From NCBI GenBank assembly GCA_963709485.1, contig CAVPWE010000005.1, forward strand, positions 310,001-374,000: a DNA stretch of 64,000 nt, in the 5' to 3' direction. The notes under the pieces were generated by a model. That model searched no databases. It saw only the letters and a program-made list of their open reading frames with translations, and was not told the DNA's origin. Of this stretch, positions 43,201 through 52,096 are shown piece by piece. Made by a program: the position numbers and the translations under genes. Position 1 is the stretch's first letter. Each line of letters begins with the position of its first letter. This stretch comes from JAXDBM01 sp963709485 (GTDB lineage: Bacteria; Desulfobacterota; Syntrophia; Syntrophales; Fen-1087).

Positions 43201-44084
43201 AAGCAATGATCACCGGTTCCTCCGGGTTCATCGGCTCACGACTGGCTGCCCACCTTGCTGACCAAGGTGTATCTGTCGAAAAAGTCAGGCATCCGGCGCT
43301 CGGAAGGGACTATTCCGATATCGGGAATGTTGTAAGCAAGATCAAACCGGATATCATTTTTCACCTTGCGGGAACATATCAATCCCCTCGCTCTTCCGAA
43401 ATGATAGAGGCGAACTGTCTTTTTGCAGCAAAGCTGTTGGACGCATTGCGATTACAAGAGATAAAATGCCGGATTGTCATGATGGGTTCAGCGGCGGAGT
43501 ATGGTCCTGTCGAAGAATCCGCGCTCCCCATCCGCGAGAATCATCCTGCACGCCCCGAAACCCTTTACGGCATCTGCAAGCTCTCACAGACGCTGATCGG
43601 CATCGCCTTCGCAAAAGGGGGCATGGATGTGGTGATAGCCAGAACTTTCAACGCCTTGGGCGTCGGCATGCCCGAATTTCTATCCATACCAGGCTTTGCG
43701 CGTCAGCTCCGTGACATCCGATCCGGGAAAAAACCGCCTGTCCTGAAAACAGGCAATTTGGATACCTGCCGCGACTTCATATCCGTGGATTCCTGTGTGC
43801 GGGCACTCTGGCTTCTGGGAACAGCAAACGAAGCTTCCGGAAGAATTGTCAATATCTGTTCGGGCATATCCCGGTCGATCCGGAGTATCGTGAATCGAAT
43901 GATCGAAATAACCGGTTTGCCCGTTCGCATGGAAACGGATCCGACCCGCATGCGCAGGAGCGACCCCGGCAACAATTACGGCGATCCGTCGCTTTTGCGC
44001 TCTCTAACGGGATACGTGCCGATTTTGAACGATGCCGAGCTGGATGAAATATTGAATGGACTTCTTGAAATGAAAATCGCCTGA
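43197..44084 (+). CDS. Rmd-like GDP-6-deoxy-4-keto-mannose reductase family SDR
   Basis: A 295-residue SDR: ITGSSGFIGSRLAAHL, IIFHLAGTYQSPRSS, MMGSAAEYGPV, the YxxxK in ETLYGICKLSQTLIG, RTFNALGVGMPEFLSIPGFA, and LKTGNLDTCRDFISVDSCV. Pattern and length match Rmd, which forms GDP-D-rhamnose from the GDP-mannose 4,6-dehydratase product. No gmd gene is present in the window. It is coupled to the GT4 upstream by an ATGA overlap. A second, more divergent Rmd-like gene lies at 10631. Confidence 0.78.
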   Translation: MKAMITGSSGFIGSRLAAHLADQGVSVEKVRHPALGRDYSDIGNVVSKIKPDIIFHLAGTYQSPRSSEMIEANCLFAAKLLDALRLQEIKCRIVMMGSAAEYGPVEESALPIRENHPARPETLYGICKLSQTLIGIAFAKGGMDVVIARTFNALGVGMPEFLSIPGFARQLRDIRSGKKPPVLKTGNLDTCRDFISVDSCVRALWLLGTANEASGRIVNICSGISRSIRSIVNRMIEITGLPVRMETDPTRMRRSDPGNNYGDPSLLRSLTGYVPILNDAELDEILNGLLEMKIA

Positions 44085-44175
44085 TGGAACCTGAAATTGA
44101 ACAGTATTCGCGCGGGCAGGAAACCTTGTCAGCCATGAGAAATCATCAGCCGGCCAGTGGCCCGGGAGTATCGAG

Positions 44176-45321
44176 GTGAACATCCTGTTTCATTGCTGGG
44201 AATATCCGCCGCGCGGCTCCGGGATTGGACGCTATGTATACCATATGTCGAGGGCATTGCGCGAGACGGGCCATTTGACCGTTGTTGTTACCAGCCACGG
44301 CAACGAAGGCCCCACAGAGGAAGAAGTGGATAACGGCTTCGTTTACCGTGCCTATCCCATAGAAGACATCGGAAAACGTAAAATCGTGGAACTGGTGCTG
44401 CAGAAGGCGAGAGAGCATCATTCGGACTGGATCGAAGGTACTGAGCATCTCGGGGAATCGGCACTTTTACTCGAATGTGGTCTTCGACCTCCGGTCCTCA
44501 TCAAGTTGCATTACAATGACGTCCTGAAATGCGCCCGCTACGCCCAAGCCCATTACCCATGGCAGAAAATATTGATCGATCTGGCCTGTTGGCGCGACCG
44601 GGAAAGGTTGCGGCGGGAACGTGCCAGCATGGAGAGGGCTGACATGCTCATCGCCGCCACCGATCGCGTCCTGCGGGAAACGGAAAACCAAGGTTTGCGT
44701 CTGCCAAACCGCAGGTTCGTTTTGCCCAATCCGATTACGCCCGTGTCAGGCTGGTTCAACAAAGAAGATCTGGTTCCGACCGTCGTTCTGATCGGCCGGA
44801 TTGATATCGGTAAGGGAATTGAATATCTTCCAAAAATATTGGACTCTCTTACGCCGCGGTTTCCGAATTTGCGCATCGAGATCGTGGGTGGAGAAAGCTA
44901 TGCGCGTATCATCGGATCCACCAAACAGTGGCTATTGCGGAAATTAGGCAGTCGAAGCCGACACGTCCGTTTTCTGGGAACGGTCAGCCACAACGAACTC
45001 GATGAAGTTTATCGCCGGGCCTGGGTCGTCATTGTCCCGTCCCGATGGGATACTTTTCCCACAGTCGTCCTGGAAGCGATGATCCGGGGAAAGGCCATCG
45101 TAGCGAGCCCTCATGGCGGCATGCCGGAAATGCTGAGCGGAACGGAATGTGTGGTGGCCGATCCGGCAACCTCCCATTTTGCGGAAGCCGTCGCCGGGTT
45201 TCTTGCGGATCCGGTGAAGCGTCGGCGGGCCGGGGAAACAGCCCTTGATAAGGCTCGATATGATTATGATCCTAAAAAAATCGCCTCAGACTACATCGCC
45301 ATCCTGAATCGTGCCGCATGA
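44176..45321 (+). CDS. GT4 glycosyltransferase
   Basis: A 381-residue GT-B enzyme: NILFHCWEYPPRGSGIGRYV at the start (glycine loop GSGIG), VVLIGRIDIGKGIEYLPKIL opening the donor domain, and IVPSRWDTFPTVVLEAMIRG as the E-x7-E-like motif (the first Glu is Asp, D-T-F-P). Start GTG 44176; the gap of 91 nt before it holds no gene. It overlaps the next gene by ATGA. Donor unknown. Confidence 0.86.
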   Translation: MNILFHCWEYPPRGSGIGRYVYHMSRALRETGHLTVVVTSHGNEGPTEEEVDNGFVYRAYPIEDIGKRKIVELVLQKAREHHSDWIEGTEHLGESALLLECGLRPPVLIKLHYNDVLKCARYAQAHYPWQKILIDLACWRDRERLRRERASMERADMLIAATDRVLRETENQGLRLPNRRFVLPNPITPVSGWFNKEDLVPTVVLIGRIDIGKGIEYLPKILDSLTPRFPNLRIEIVGGESYARIIGSTKQWLLRKLGSRSRHVRFLGTVSHNELDEVYRRAWVVIVPSRWDTFPTVVLEAMIRGKAIVASPHGGMPEMLSGTECVVADPATSHFAEAVAGFLADPVKRRRAGETALDKARYDYDPKKIASDYIAILNRAA

Positions 45322-47027
45322 GCAGGCGGGATTGCTGCATCATCGCTTTGCTCGTTATCTGGCTCCTGACGTCGGTGGCAGCCCTGGCCGGCATGTATCA
45401 CCTGTGGTGGACGCGGGAGAGAGCACTCTACCTGGGCAAATCAGTAGACGAGCAAAGGGTGGCCATTTTTCAGAGGGCCGGCCTGCCGCGGGAAACGCTT
45501 GAACTGGCAAAAAAATTGGACGCCGCGTGGCCCGTGGACATCGCTTATAAAGCGGCAGGCTCCGAAATCCGGTTATCCTATCTGAAGTACCTGCTTTTGC
45601 CCCGGAGCCCTTCCGGGTCAGGAAACTACCGGGTGAACGAAGACAAGCAGGGATACTCCTTTGCCCCGGAAACCGAAGGGGGCCGAAAAGAATTGCCCTT
45701 TTCAACGGTCGCTCCCTCGCCGCGGGGATTCGTCCTGTCGGCCGCAGCACTCCTGTTCGCGGCGATTGGGCTTGGCCGATTCGGACTGACTGTGCCCGAG
45801 GGCATGGGCTGCGCCGCTCTTCTGCTGTGCATCCTCACCGTGCCGGCCAAAGGCGCACTGGGTTCAATCGATGCGGCCGGATGGTCCATGATCCTGGCCG
45901 GGGCGGCGGGTCTGTTTGCCGTTCAGTACCCCCCGAAACGATCGCCCCAAAATGCCCGGAGCGGAAAAAAACGGGCGATGATCTTGCTCGTGTCCGCGGT
46001 TCTCCTCGGGGCCATCCTTTGGAGCTTTCTCATGGCCGTCGTGGTCGGGCCGGATGACTGGGATGCCTGGGCGCAGTGGGGACCGAAGGCGAAAATTCTG
46101 GCCCTGCCAGGAGGAAAGCTCCCCGACGTTCGCCATTTCGTTTGGGGCTCGGGCGACTACCCCCTGCTGTGGCCGGCCCTTTGGGCCTTTTCCGGCTGGT
46201 GCGCCGGGGGTTGGGAGGAGCAGTGGAGCAAGGCCTGGGGGCCGTTTCTGCTCCTTCTCACGGCGTGGCAGATGGGCGTCCTTTCTTTCCGGTTTTCACG
46301 ACGCATCGACGCGGGCTTGCTGACGGCGGCCATATTTGTGAGCATGCCGGCCGTCCCCCTGGTGGCATCCTGGGCGTATGCGGAAGCGCCGCTTTGGCTG
46401 TTCCTCGTCTGTGCGACGGGAAGAATGCTTCTCTGGCAGCAATCCGGGAAAAACACGGACCTTCTGCTCGCAGCCCTTTTCGCCGCGGGGGCGGCCTGTA
46501 CGAAAAACGAGGGGGGGTTTTTCGTTGCACTGTCGGCCCTGTGGGTCATCGCCAACAGCCGCCGGGTCCGGGACCTGTGCCTTTTTCTTGTCCCGTCGAT
46601 GTTGACTGCCGGCCTTTGGAAGGCTTACGCCTTCTGGGGTCTGGACGCCTCGAATCGTGCCATGAAGACGGTTCAAGCCATGGATTGGAACTGGGGGCAA
46701 TGGCTCGATATTTTGCCTGCGGCAGCGGCCTATGTTTTGAGGATCTGGTCAGATGTCAGACAGTGGAACATCGTGCTGCCGGTTGTGCTGCTGGCCTCAG
46801 TCTGGATTTTTTTTAAAGGATTTCGTAAGGATCGCATCAACCTGCTCCTGCCCGTTGCCTTTCTCGCCGGGCTACTCGCTGTCGTGTTGTCTCACGGACC
46901 GGACTGGTCCTGGCAGTTGGGGGCGGCTTGGAATCGATTGACCATTCAGTGGCTAACGGTTCTTGTTCCCGTGGTTGTCTGCGGCCTCGGATGCCGTCGG
47001 ACGAAACCAGAAGCGGCCGCCCCATGA
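45318..47027 (+). CDS. GT-C-like polytopic membrane glycosyltransferase
   Basis: A 569-residue membrane protein: one N-terminal segment (about 8-28), a soluble stretch to about 140 (GKSVDEQRVAIFQRAGLPRE), then about ten hydrophobic segments. VGPDDWDAWAQWGPKAKIL in an early loop carries paired acidic residues typical of the catalytic loop of GT-C enzymes, and CTKNEGGFFVAL occurs later as in ArnT/PMT-like proteins. Likely uses a polyprenyl-phosphate sugar on the periplasmic side. Overlaps both neighbours by ATGA, within a tight operon. Confidence 0.78.
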   Translation: MSRRDCCIIALLVIWLLTSVAALAGMYHLWWTRERALYLGKSVDEQRVAIFQRAGLPRETLELAKKLDAAWPVDIAYKAAGSEIRLSYLKYLLLPRSPSGSGNYRVNEDKQGYSFAPETEGGRKELPFSTVAPSPRGFVLSAAALLFAAIGLGRFGLTVPEGMGCAALLLCILTVPAKGALGSIDAAGWSMILAGAAGLFAVQYPPKRSPQNARSGKKRAMILLVSAVLLGAILWSFLMAVVVGPDDWDAWAQWGPKAKILALPGGKLPDVRHFVWGSGDYPLLWPALWAFSGWCAGGWEEQWSKAWGPFLLLLTAWQMGVLSFRFSRRIDAGLLTAAIFVSMPAVPLVASWAYAEAPLWLFLVCATGRMLLWQQSGKNTDLLLAALFAAGAACTKNEGGFFVALSALWVIANSRRVRDLCLFLVPSMLTAGLWKAYAFWGLDASNRAMKTVQAMDWNWGQWLDILPAAAAYVLRIWSDVRQWNIVLPVVLLASVWIFFKGFRKDRINLLLPVAFLAGLLAVVLSHGPDWSWQLGAAWNRLTIQWLTVLVPVVVCGLGCRRTKPEAAAP

Positions 47028-48157
47028 ATTCCGTGGCACTCGTGCCCTACTGCCCGCTTCCCACCGATCACGGCGGGAAAGTGGAGATGTGGAAGAATCT
47101 GGAAACCCTCCGTTCAATGGGGGACTGCACCCTGCTGTCCGCCGCGTCCCGGCCCGTCGGAATGGGTTGGACCCCGGCAATCAGAAAAGAGATCGAGGAC
47201 CTTGGCTATCGCGTGGAACTGCGCGAAGAGGCGAACCCCTCCAGAGACTGGCGGCAATGGGCCGGGCTCGCCTATGCCTCCCTCTTCAAGGGGATCCGCC
47301 TTGATCGGGCGTTCGGGCATTCCAATCCGTACCACCGCTATGCATTCCGGGAGGCATGGTGGCGTTCGAAAACAAGGGATGCGGATCTGGCCGTCGTCAA
47401 CTACAGCTACTGGTCGTGGCTGCCGTGCCGCTGTCCCAAGGTTGTTGTCCTACTTGACCTGTGGTCCGATTTCATGTGGGAGGGGCCAAGGCGCGAGATC
47501 GAAGACCTGAAAACCGCGGATCTGGTCATTGTCATCTCTAAGACCGAAGAGGACAAACTCAACAGATGGGGAATCGACCGGACGTTCTGGAGCCCGCCAG
47601 CCGTGCCTGCCGGCGATTTTGCCGACACCATCGAGATTGGACTTCTCGGCTCGGGGAGCCGGGTGAACGCCGAGGGTCTGGAGTGGCTCAAAGCGGCATT
47701 GTCCGCCTCATCACCGAGGATCCGGGTTTACGGATCGCTGGCGCAGAATGCAGACCATCCCGCTTTTGTCCCGTGCGGCCGATACGAAAAACAGACGAAA
47801 CCTTATGAGGAATGCGGCATCATTCTCATGACAACGGCCCAGGGAATGGGCGTGCAGATCAAGACCATCGAGGCGCTGGCGGCGGGCCGGGCAATCATTG
47901 CCCGTCCGGGCGCCGTGCGAGGACTGCCGGCTTCACGGGACGCATGGATCGAGGCGCCCACGCCGCAGGCCATGATGGATACGGCCACTGAACTGCAAAA
48001 CAATTCCGACCTGCGGCACCGCCAGTACGGGAACGCCCGGGATTATTATCGTCGGTTTTTGGAATCGGATATGCTATTGAATCAATTGCGCGAAGCCTAC
48101 CTGGAAGCGGCTGCGCGGGGTCGGCCGGGAGTCAGTCGAGGTCTCTTGGATTCATGA
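47024..48157 (+). CDS. Glycosyltransferase, GT4-like (GT-B)
   Basis: A 377-residue GT-B protein. ALVPYCPLPTDHGGKVEMWK is the N-terminal motif of sugar transferases related to the exosortase/EpsH-associated group. DLVIVISKTEEDKLNRWG precedes the linker; the donor half has IGLLGSGSRVNAEGLEWL and ILMTTAQGMGVQIKTIEALA in place of the classical E-x7-E. Start ATG 47024 is chosen because it overlaps the upstream stop and begins the first strand; the longer frame upstream is shadow. Donor and acceptor unknown. Confidence 0.8.
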   Translation: MNSVALVPYCPLPTDHGGKVEMWKNLETLRSMGDCTLLSAASRPVGMGWTPAIRKEIEDLGYRVELREEANPSRDWRQWAGLAYASLFKGIRLDRAFGHSNPYHRYAFREAWWRSKTRDADLAVVNYSYWSWLPCRCPKVVVLLDLWSDFMWEGPRREIEDLKTADLVIVISKTEEDKLNRWGIDRTFWSPPAVPAGDFADTIEIGLLGSGSRVNAEGLEWLKAALSASSPRIRVYGSLAQNADHPAFVPCGRYEKQTKPYEECGIILMTTAQGMGVQIKTIEALAAGRAIIARPGAVRGLPASRDAWIEAPTPQAMMDTATELQNNSDLRHRQYGNARDYYRRFLESDMLLNQLREAYLEAAARGRPGVSRGLLDS

Positions 48158-48945
48158 GCGCCGAAATAACGACGGATACGCCCAATAAGCGCGGCACGTC
48201 TGAAGCGGATCGAACGGTGTTGATCATCCCCGCCTATAACGAGGAGGGGGCCATCGGCGCCCTGCTCGACGAAGTCAGTCAGCATGTTCGCGGCATGGAC
48301 GTCATCGTCGTCAACGACGGCTCCACGGACGGCACGGCATCGATCGCAAGGGCCAAAGGCGTGAAAGTCCTCGACCTGCCCTGCAACCTGGGCGTCGGCG
48401 GGGCCGTCCAGACCGGATTCTGCCATGCCTATGACCTGGGCTACCGGTTCGTAATCAGGATAGACGGAGACGGCCAGCATCCCCCCGAGGAGATTCCCAA
48501 GCTCATCTCGGCCATGTCGAATGCCGGCGGTGACACGGACCTCGTCATCGGTTCACGCTTCGCCGGAGAGCGATCTTACGCCAGCACGCCGTTCCGGTTC
48601 CTGGGCATCAAGATGCTGGCTTTATTCCTTTCCAGAATCTGCAGGAGCCGCGTCACCGACCCGACATCCGGTTTCTGGCTCCTGAACCGCAAGCTGCTGT
48701 TTTATTTCGCCCATGACTACCCGACCGAGTATCCCGAACCGGAGGCGATCGCCCTCCTCAGGAGGCACGGCTTCAGCTTTCAGGAGGAGCCGGTCCGATT
48801 CCGGCCCCGCACGGTCGGCATTTCCTCCATCGGGTCCTGGGGGACCGTTTACTACATGATGAAGGTCGGCCTTGCCCTTGTCGTGGACCGGATCCGCCCC
48901 ATTGACAAACGATTTGCCCGTGAAAATCTGGGCCACATTCGATGA
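48154..48945 (+). CDS. GT2 polyprenyl-phosphate glycosyltransferase (DPM1/GtrB-like)
   Basis: A 263-residue GT-A enzyme: VLIIPAYNEEGAIGALLDEV, IVVNDGSTDGTASIA, NLGVGGAVQTGFCHA, RIDGDGQHPPEEIPKL (DxDGQHxP, the polyprenyl-phosphate GT2 signature), GSRFAG, and DPTSGFWLLNRK. It should charge polyprenyl phosphate with a sugar. The usual partner, a DUF2304 small membrane protein, is not separate here but forms the N-terminus of the next protein, which starts with an ATGA overlap. Confidence 0.88.
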   Translation: MSAEITTDTPNKRGTSEADRTVLIIPAYNEEGAIGALLDEVSQHVRGMDVIVVNDGSTDGTASIARAKGVKVLDLPCNLGVGGAVQTGFCHAYDLGYRFVIRIDGDGQHPPEEIPKLISAMSNAGGDTDLVIGSRFAGERSYASTPFRFLGIKMLALFLSRICRSRVTDPTSGFWLLNRKLLFYFAHDYPTEYPEPEAIALLRRHGFSFQEEPVRFRPRTVGISSIGSWGTVYYMMKVGLALVVDRIRPIDKRFARENLGHIR

Positions 48946-51281
48946 ATCTGCTCGACCTGCTAAATCAAGCTGAAGTGTTCGTCTCCCAGTGGGCAGGGAC
49001 GACGATGCCACGCATTGTCTTCGTTTTTCTCGGCATTCTGCTCTGCGTGTGGGTCGGCATGGCCATCTGGGAAAAGCGCATCAGAACCCTGGGGGCCGTG
49101 GCGGGCCTGGGCCTGGGTTTGTTCATGGTTCTGGTCGCAATCGATCCCCGGATCCTCCGTTTTCTGGCTGAAACTGGCTTTCTGACACGAATCCGAATCC
49201 TGATGGTCGTCATGAGCTTCAGCGTGGTCGTGATCACCGTCGAGGCGATTCGAAGATCGCACCTGCAGGAGCGATACGCCATCCTCTGGGTGACGACGGG
49301 GCTGATCATCCTGATGACGGCCTTCTTCCCCCATATCCTCGCCCTCTTCAGCTTCCTTTTCGGCACCCAGTACGTGACGTCTGTCGTCGGCATCGTTTTC
49401 ACGTTTCTGCTCCTCATCGCCTTTCATTTCTCCATCGCCCTGTCGGGGATGCAGAAAAGGCAGACCCAGATTGCCCAGCGCTGTGCCATCCTGGAAGCCA
49501 AACTGGAAGACCTTTCCAGGCAGGTCTCGGCCCTGCAATCGGACCGGCCGGCCGGCACTGACGCCGCAACGACCGAGCCGACAGACGAGTCGCCGGTCGC
49601 CGATACACAGGCTTTCGGGGATACAGGGAGCGCACCCGGCCCGACGCGAGCCGGCGCGGGTCCGAAAATCGCCGCGGCCGCCATTGTCGCCGTTGCCTTC
49701 CTGGCCGTGTTGATCACGGGAATCATTACGCCGCAGGCCATGATCGGTGACGAGGTCACCCACTATTACATGCTTGTCGATCAGTCCAAAGACCTCTCAC
49801 AGCCGAATTTTCACGCGCACATCCCCACCGGCTGGGGCGGAGACGAAGTGCGGCGCTACCCCCATTCCTGCCTGTGGCACTACCTCGGCGCCCTTGTTTT
49901 CCGCATGACGAGCGGATCATTCCTGGCCGTTCAGGCTTACCATGCCCTTTTCTGGCTCCAGTTCCTCGTGGTCGCCTGTCTTCTGGCCATGTCTCAAAGG
50001 GACAAAACTTCCTATGCGCCCTTCCTGTACCTGCTCGTGCTTGCCTCCCTACCGGTCAGCCTCATCTTCTCCGTCGCCTTCTACCAGGACATTCCCATGG
50101 CGGCGCAGGTTTTGACAGCCTTCTATCTGTTGCGTAAGCGAAGGTGGCTGTGGGCCTCTTTCTTCATGGCGCTGGCCGTGGGACTGAAGATCTCGGCGCT
50201 GCTGTTCCTGCCGGCGTTTTTTGTTCTGGCGGGTTGGTGGGAATACAGGGCCGGCTCCTGGCGCGCCGCGGTTACGGCTCTGGCGGTTTCGGGGATCATT
50301 CTGGGATCATCCACCTGGGGCATGGGCTGGGCGCTGAAAAAATATGCCGGCGCGGAGTTCTATCCACAGGAGCAGCTTGAAAAAGTCATTAAAACCGTGA
50401 GGGAAAACATCATTAGCCCCGCCAGGGAAAGCCTTCCCGCAATACCTTCATCAGGTGAGCAACCGGCCGCTTCAAAGCCGGTCCCGCCTGCGGAAGGGGC
50501 GAAAGCCGCAAGTGTCAAAACCGTCACGCCCTATGAGGCGAAGATCATCGCCAACCATCCCGGCGACCTGCGCATCCCGGTCAACTTCCTGATTTACGGC
50601 GGGGGCATCCTTTGGCTGGTCATCCTGGTCGGCATCGCCGCCCTTCTTTACCGGCGCCACCGTCGTGAAGCCAGAGTGGATAGTGAAGATTCTTCCTGGT
50701 GGCCCTTCGCCGTCGGCATCTCGTACATTGTCCTGTCCGCCTATTTTGTCCGGACGGCGCCGGATGCCCGTTTCTTTCTGCCCGGAATTCCATTCATCCT
50801 GCTGCCTCTCGTCGAAGCGGTCGCCGGTGCGCCCAAAGCAAGAGCTGTCATCGCGATCGTGGCGGCCATGGCCATCCTGCAGGGCGGCGAGGTGCTGAAA
50901 AAAACCCATGATCTAAGAAACGTGTCGCCTGGGCTGAAGGATGCCATAACATTCCTGAAGGCAAACCCGGCTTCGCCTCCCCGGATCTTCATGTATCCCG
51001 AGGGCAACTACCGACTGTTTCCCCACGCCCACGAATGGTATCTGAAATACCGGCTCCGGGAATTCTGGAAGGGAGACAACGACCTTCGGATTGCAATGTT
51101 GCGACAATTCAGGATCGGAGCCGTGGTGATCAAGAAGCATCTGATTGCCGACGTGGATTCCGCCATCACCAATCTTGGCGTCTATCCGACCTATTTCGTG
51201 CGGGACCTCAAAAAAGATGCACGGTTCAAGAAAATCTTCGAAAATGGAAGCGTGATCATCTACCTCACGCCGCAGCCATGA
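48942..51281 (+). CDS. DUF2304-GT-C fusion membrane protein
   Basis: A 779-residue protein in two parts. Residues 1-200 look like a DUF2304 protein: several short helices, then RSHLQERYAILWVTTGLIIL and a coiled stretch (RCAILEAKLEDLSRQV). A Pro/Ala/Thr-rich linker (about 205-245) joins it to a GT-C-type polytopic domain with the catalytic-loop motif MIGDEVTHYYMLVD near residue 270, about ten helices, and a periplasmic C-terminal domain (MYPEGNYRLFPHAHEWYLKY). DUF2304 is normally about 120 residues alone beside a DPM1-like GT2. The fusion would tie charging (48154) to use of the lipid-linked sugar. Confidence 0.8.
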   Translation: MNLLDLLNQAEVFVSQWAGTTMPRIVFVFLGILLCVWVGMAIWEKRIRTLGAVAGLGLGLFMVLVAIDPRILRFLAETGFLTRIRILMVVMSFSVVVITVEAIRRSHLQERYAILWVTTGLIILMTAFFPHILALFSFLFGTQYVTSVVGIVFTFLLLIAFHFSIALSGMQKRQTQIAQRCAILEAKLEDLSRQVSALQSDRPAGTDAATTEPTDESPVADTQAFGDTGSAPGPTRAGAGPKIAAAAIVAVAFLAVLITGIITPQAMIGDEVTHYYMLVDQSKDLSQPNFHAHIPTGWGGDEVRRYPHSCLWHYLGALVFRMTSGSFLAVQAYHALFWLQFLVVACLLAMSQRDKTSYAPFLYLLVLASLPVSLIFSVAFYQDIPMAAQVLTAFYLLRKRRWLWASFFMALAVGLKISALLFLPAFFVLAGWWEYRAGSWRAAVTALAVSGIILGSSTWGMGWALKKYAGAEFYPQEQLEKVIKTVRENIISPARESLPAIPSSGEQPAASKPVPPAEGAKAASVKTVTPYEAKIIANHPGDLRIPVNFLIYGGGILWLVILVGIAALLYRRHRREARVDSEDSSWWPFAVGISYIVLSAYFVRTAPDARFFLPGIPFILLPLVEAVAGAPKARAVIAIVAAMAILQGGEVLKKTHDLRNVSPGLKDAITFLKANPASPPRIFMYPEGNYRLFPHAHEWYLKYRLREFWKGDNDLRIAMLRQFRIGAVVIKKHLIADVDSAITNLGVYPTYFVRDLKKDARFKKIFENGSVIIYLTPQP

Positions 51282-51345
51282 AGCGTCCGTGCCTTCAGAT
51301 GTTTCCCGCGCCACTGGGCATCTCCCGGCCGCCGCTTCCGTAGTC

Positions 51346-52095
51346 ATGACGCCGTTTCCGCGCACTGACGCCAATTTTGCCGTTGTCATCCCCATGGCCA
51401 ATGAGGCGGCGGAGTTTCATCCCTTCCTGAGTGAGTTGAAGCGCGTTCTGGACGAGCTCCAGAACGGCGCCGTCTACCTCATCGTGGATCTCGTATCGAA
51501 GGACGACACGCTCGCACTCTGCAGGACCTTGTCGGAGGACGACGGGCGCTTCGTCACCCTATGGGCGCCGGAAAATCGCCATGTGGTGGATGCCTACATG
51601 AAGGGCTATCGAACGGCCTACGAAAATGGCCATTCGATAATCATTGAAATGGACGCGGGGCTGTCACATGACCCCAAAGCCCTGCCCCTGTTTCTGAAGG
51701 CGTTAAACGAAGGATATGAGTGCGCCTTCGGAAGCCGCTTTGTCAGCGGTGGGTCCATGGATCACTCCGCGCGCGCGAGGATCTTCCTTTCGAAATACGG
51801 GAGCCTCCTTTCCAATATGCTGCTGGGCACCCGATTGCGGGACATGACCTCGGGCTTTCAGGGGTTCCTCGCCCCGGTCGTGAAACAGTTCATTGATTTC
51901 AAGCTGTTGTCGAAGGCGCATTTCTACCAGACGGAATTGCGCTACCTGCTCCGGGAAAAGCGCTGCACGGAAATCCCCATCCGCTACAGGGCCCCCTCGC
52001 CAAGCGTTTCGAAAAAGGCCATCATCAATTCCATCGAGGTTCTCTTGTTCTATTTCCTGAAACGTTTGAGCGGGCATGCCGCAGTCATCCGCTGA
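51346..52095 (+). CDS. GT2 glycosyltransferase
   Basis: A GT-A enzyme of about 250 residues: FAVVIPMANEAAEFHPFL, YLIVDLVSKDDTLAL, EMDAGLSHDPKALPLFL (DAG in place of DXD, with the HDP polyprenyl-type motif), FGSRFVSGGSMDHS, MTSGFQGF. The MDAGLSHDP form groups it with polyprenyl-phosphate or O-antigen GT2s. ATG 51346 begins just before the first strand; GTG 51289 adds 19 unstructured residues. An ATG at 51278 overlaps the upstream stop but its frame closes after 21 codons. Confidence 0.8.
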   Translation: MTPFPRTDANFAVVIPMANEAAEFHPFLSELKRVLDELQNGAVYLIVDLVSKDDTLALCRTLSEDDGRFVTLWAPENRHVVDAYMKGYRTAYENGHSIIIEMDAGLSHDPKALPLFLKALNEGYECAFGSRFVSGGSMDHSARARIFLSKYGSLLSNMLLGTRLRDMTSGFQGFLAPVVKQFIDFKLLSKAHFYQTELRYLLREKRCTEIPIRYRAPSPSVSKKAIINSIEVLLFYFLKRLSGHAAVIR

Positions 52096-52096
52096 C

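Noticed and set aside
46076..46816. 246-codon + strand frame inside the 45318 GT-C gene
   Set aside because: Gly/Arg-rich shadow of a membrane protein gene; no start context.
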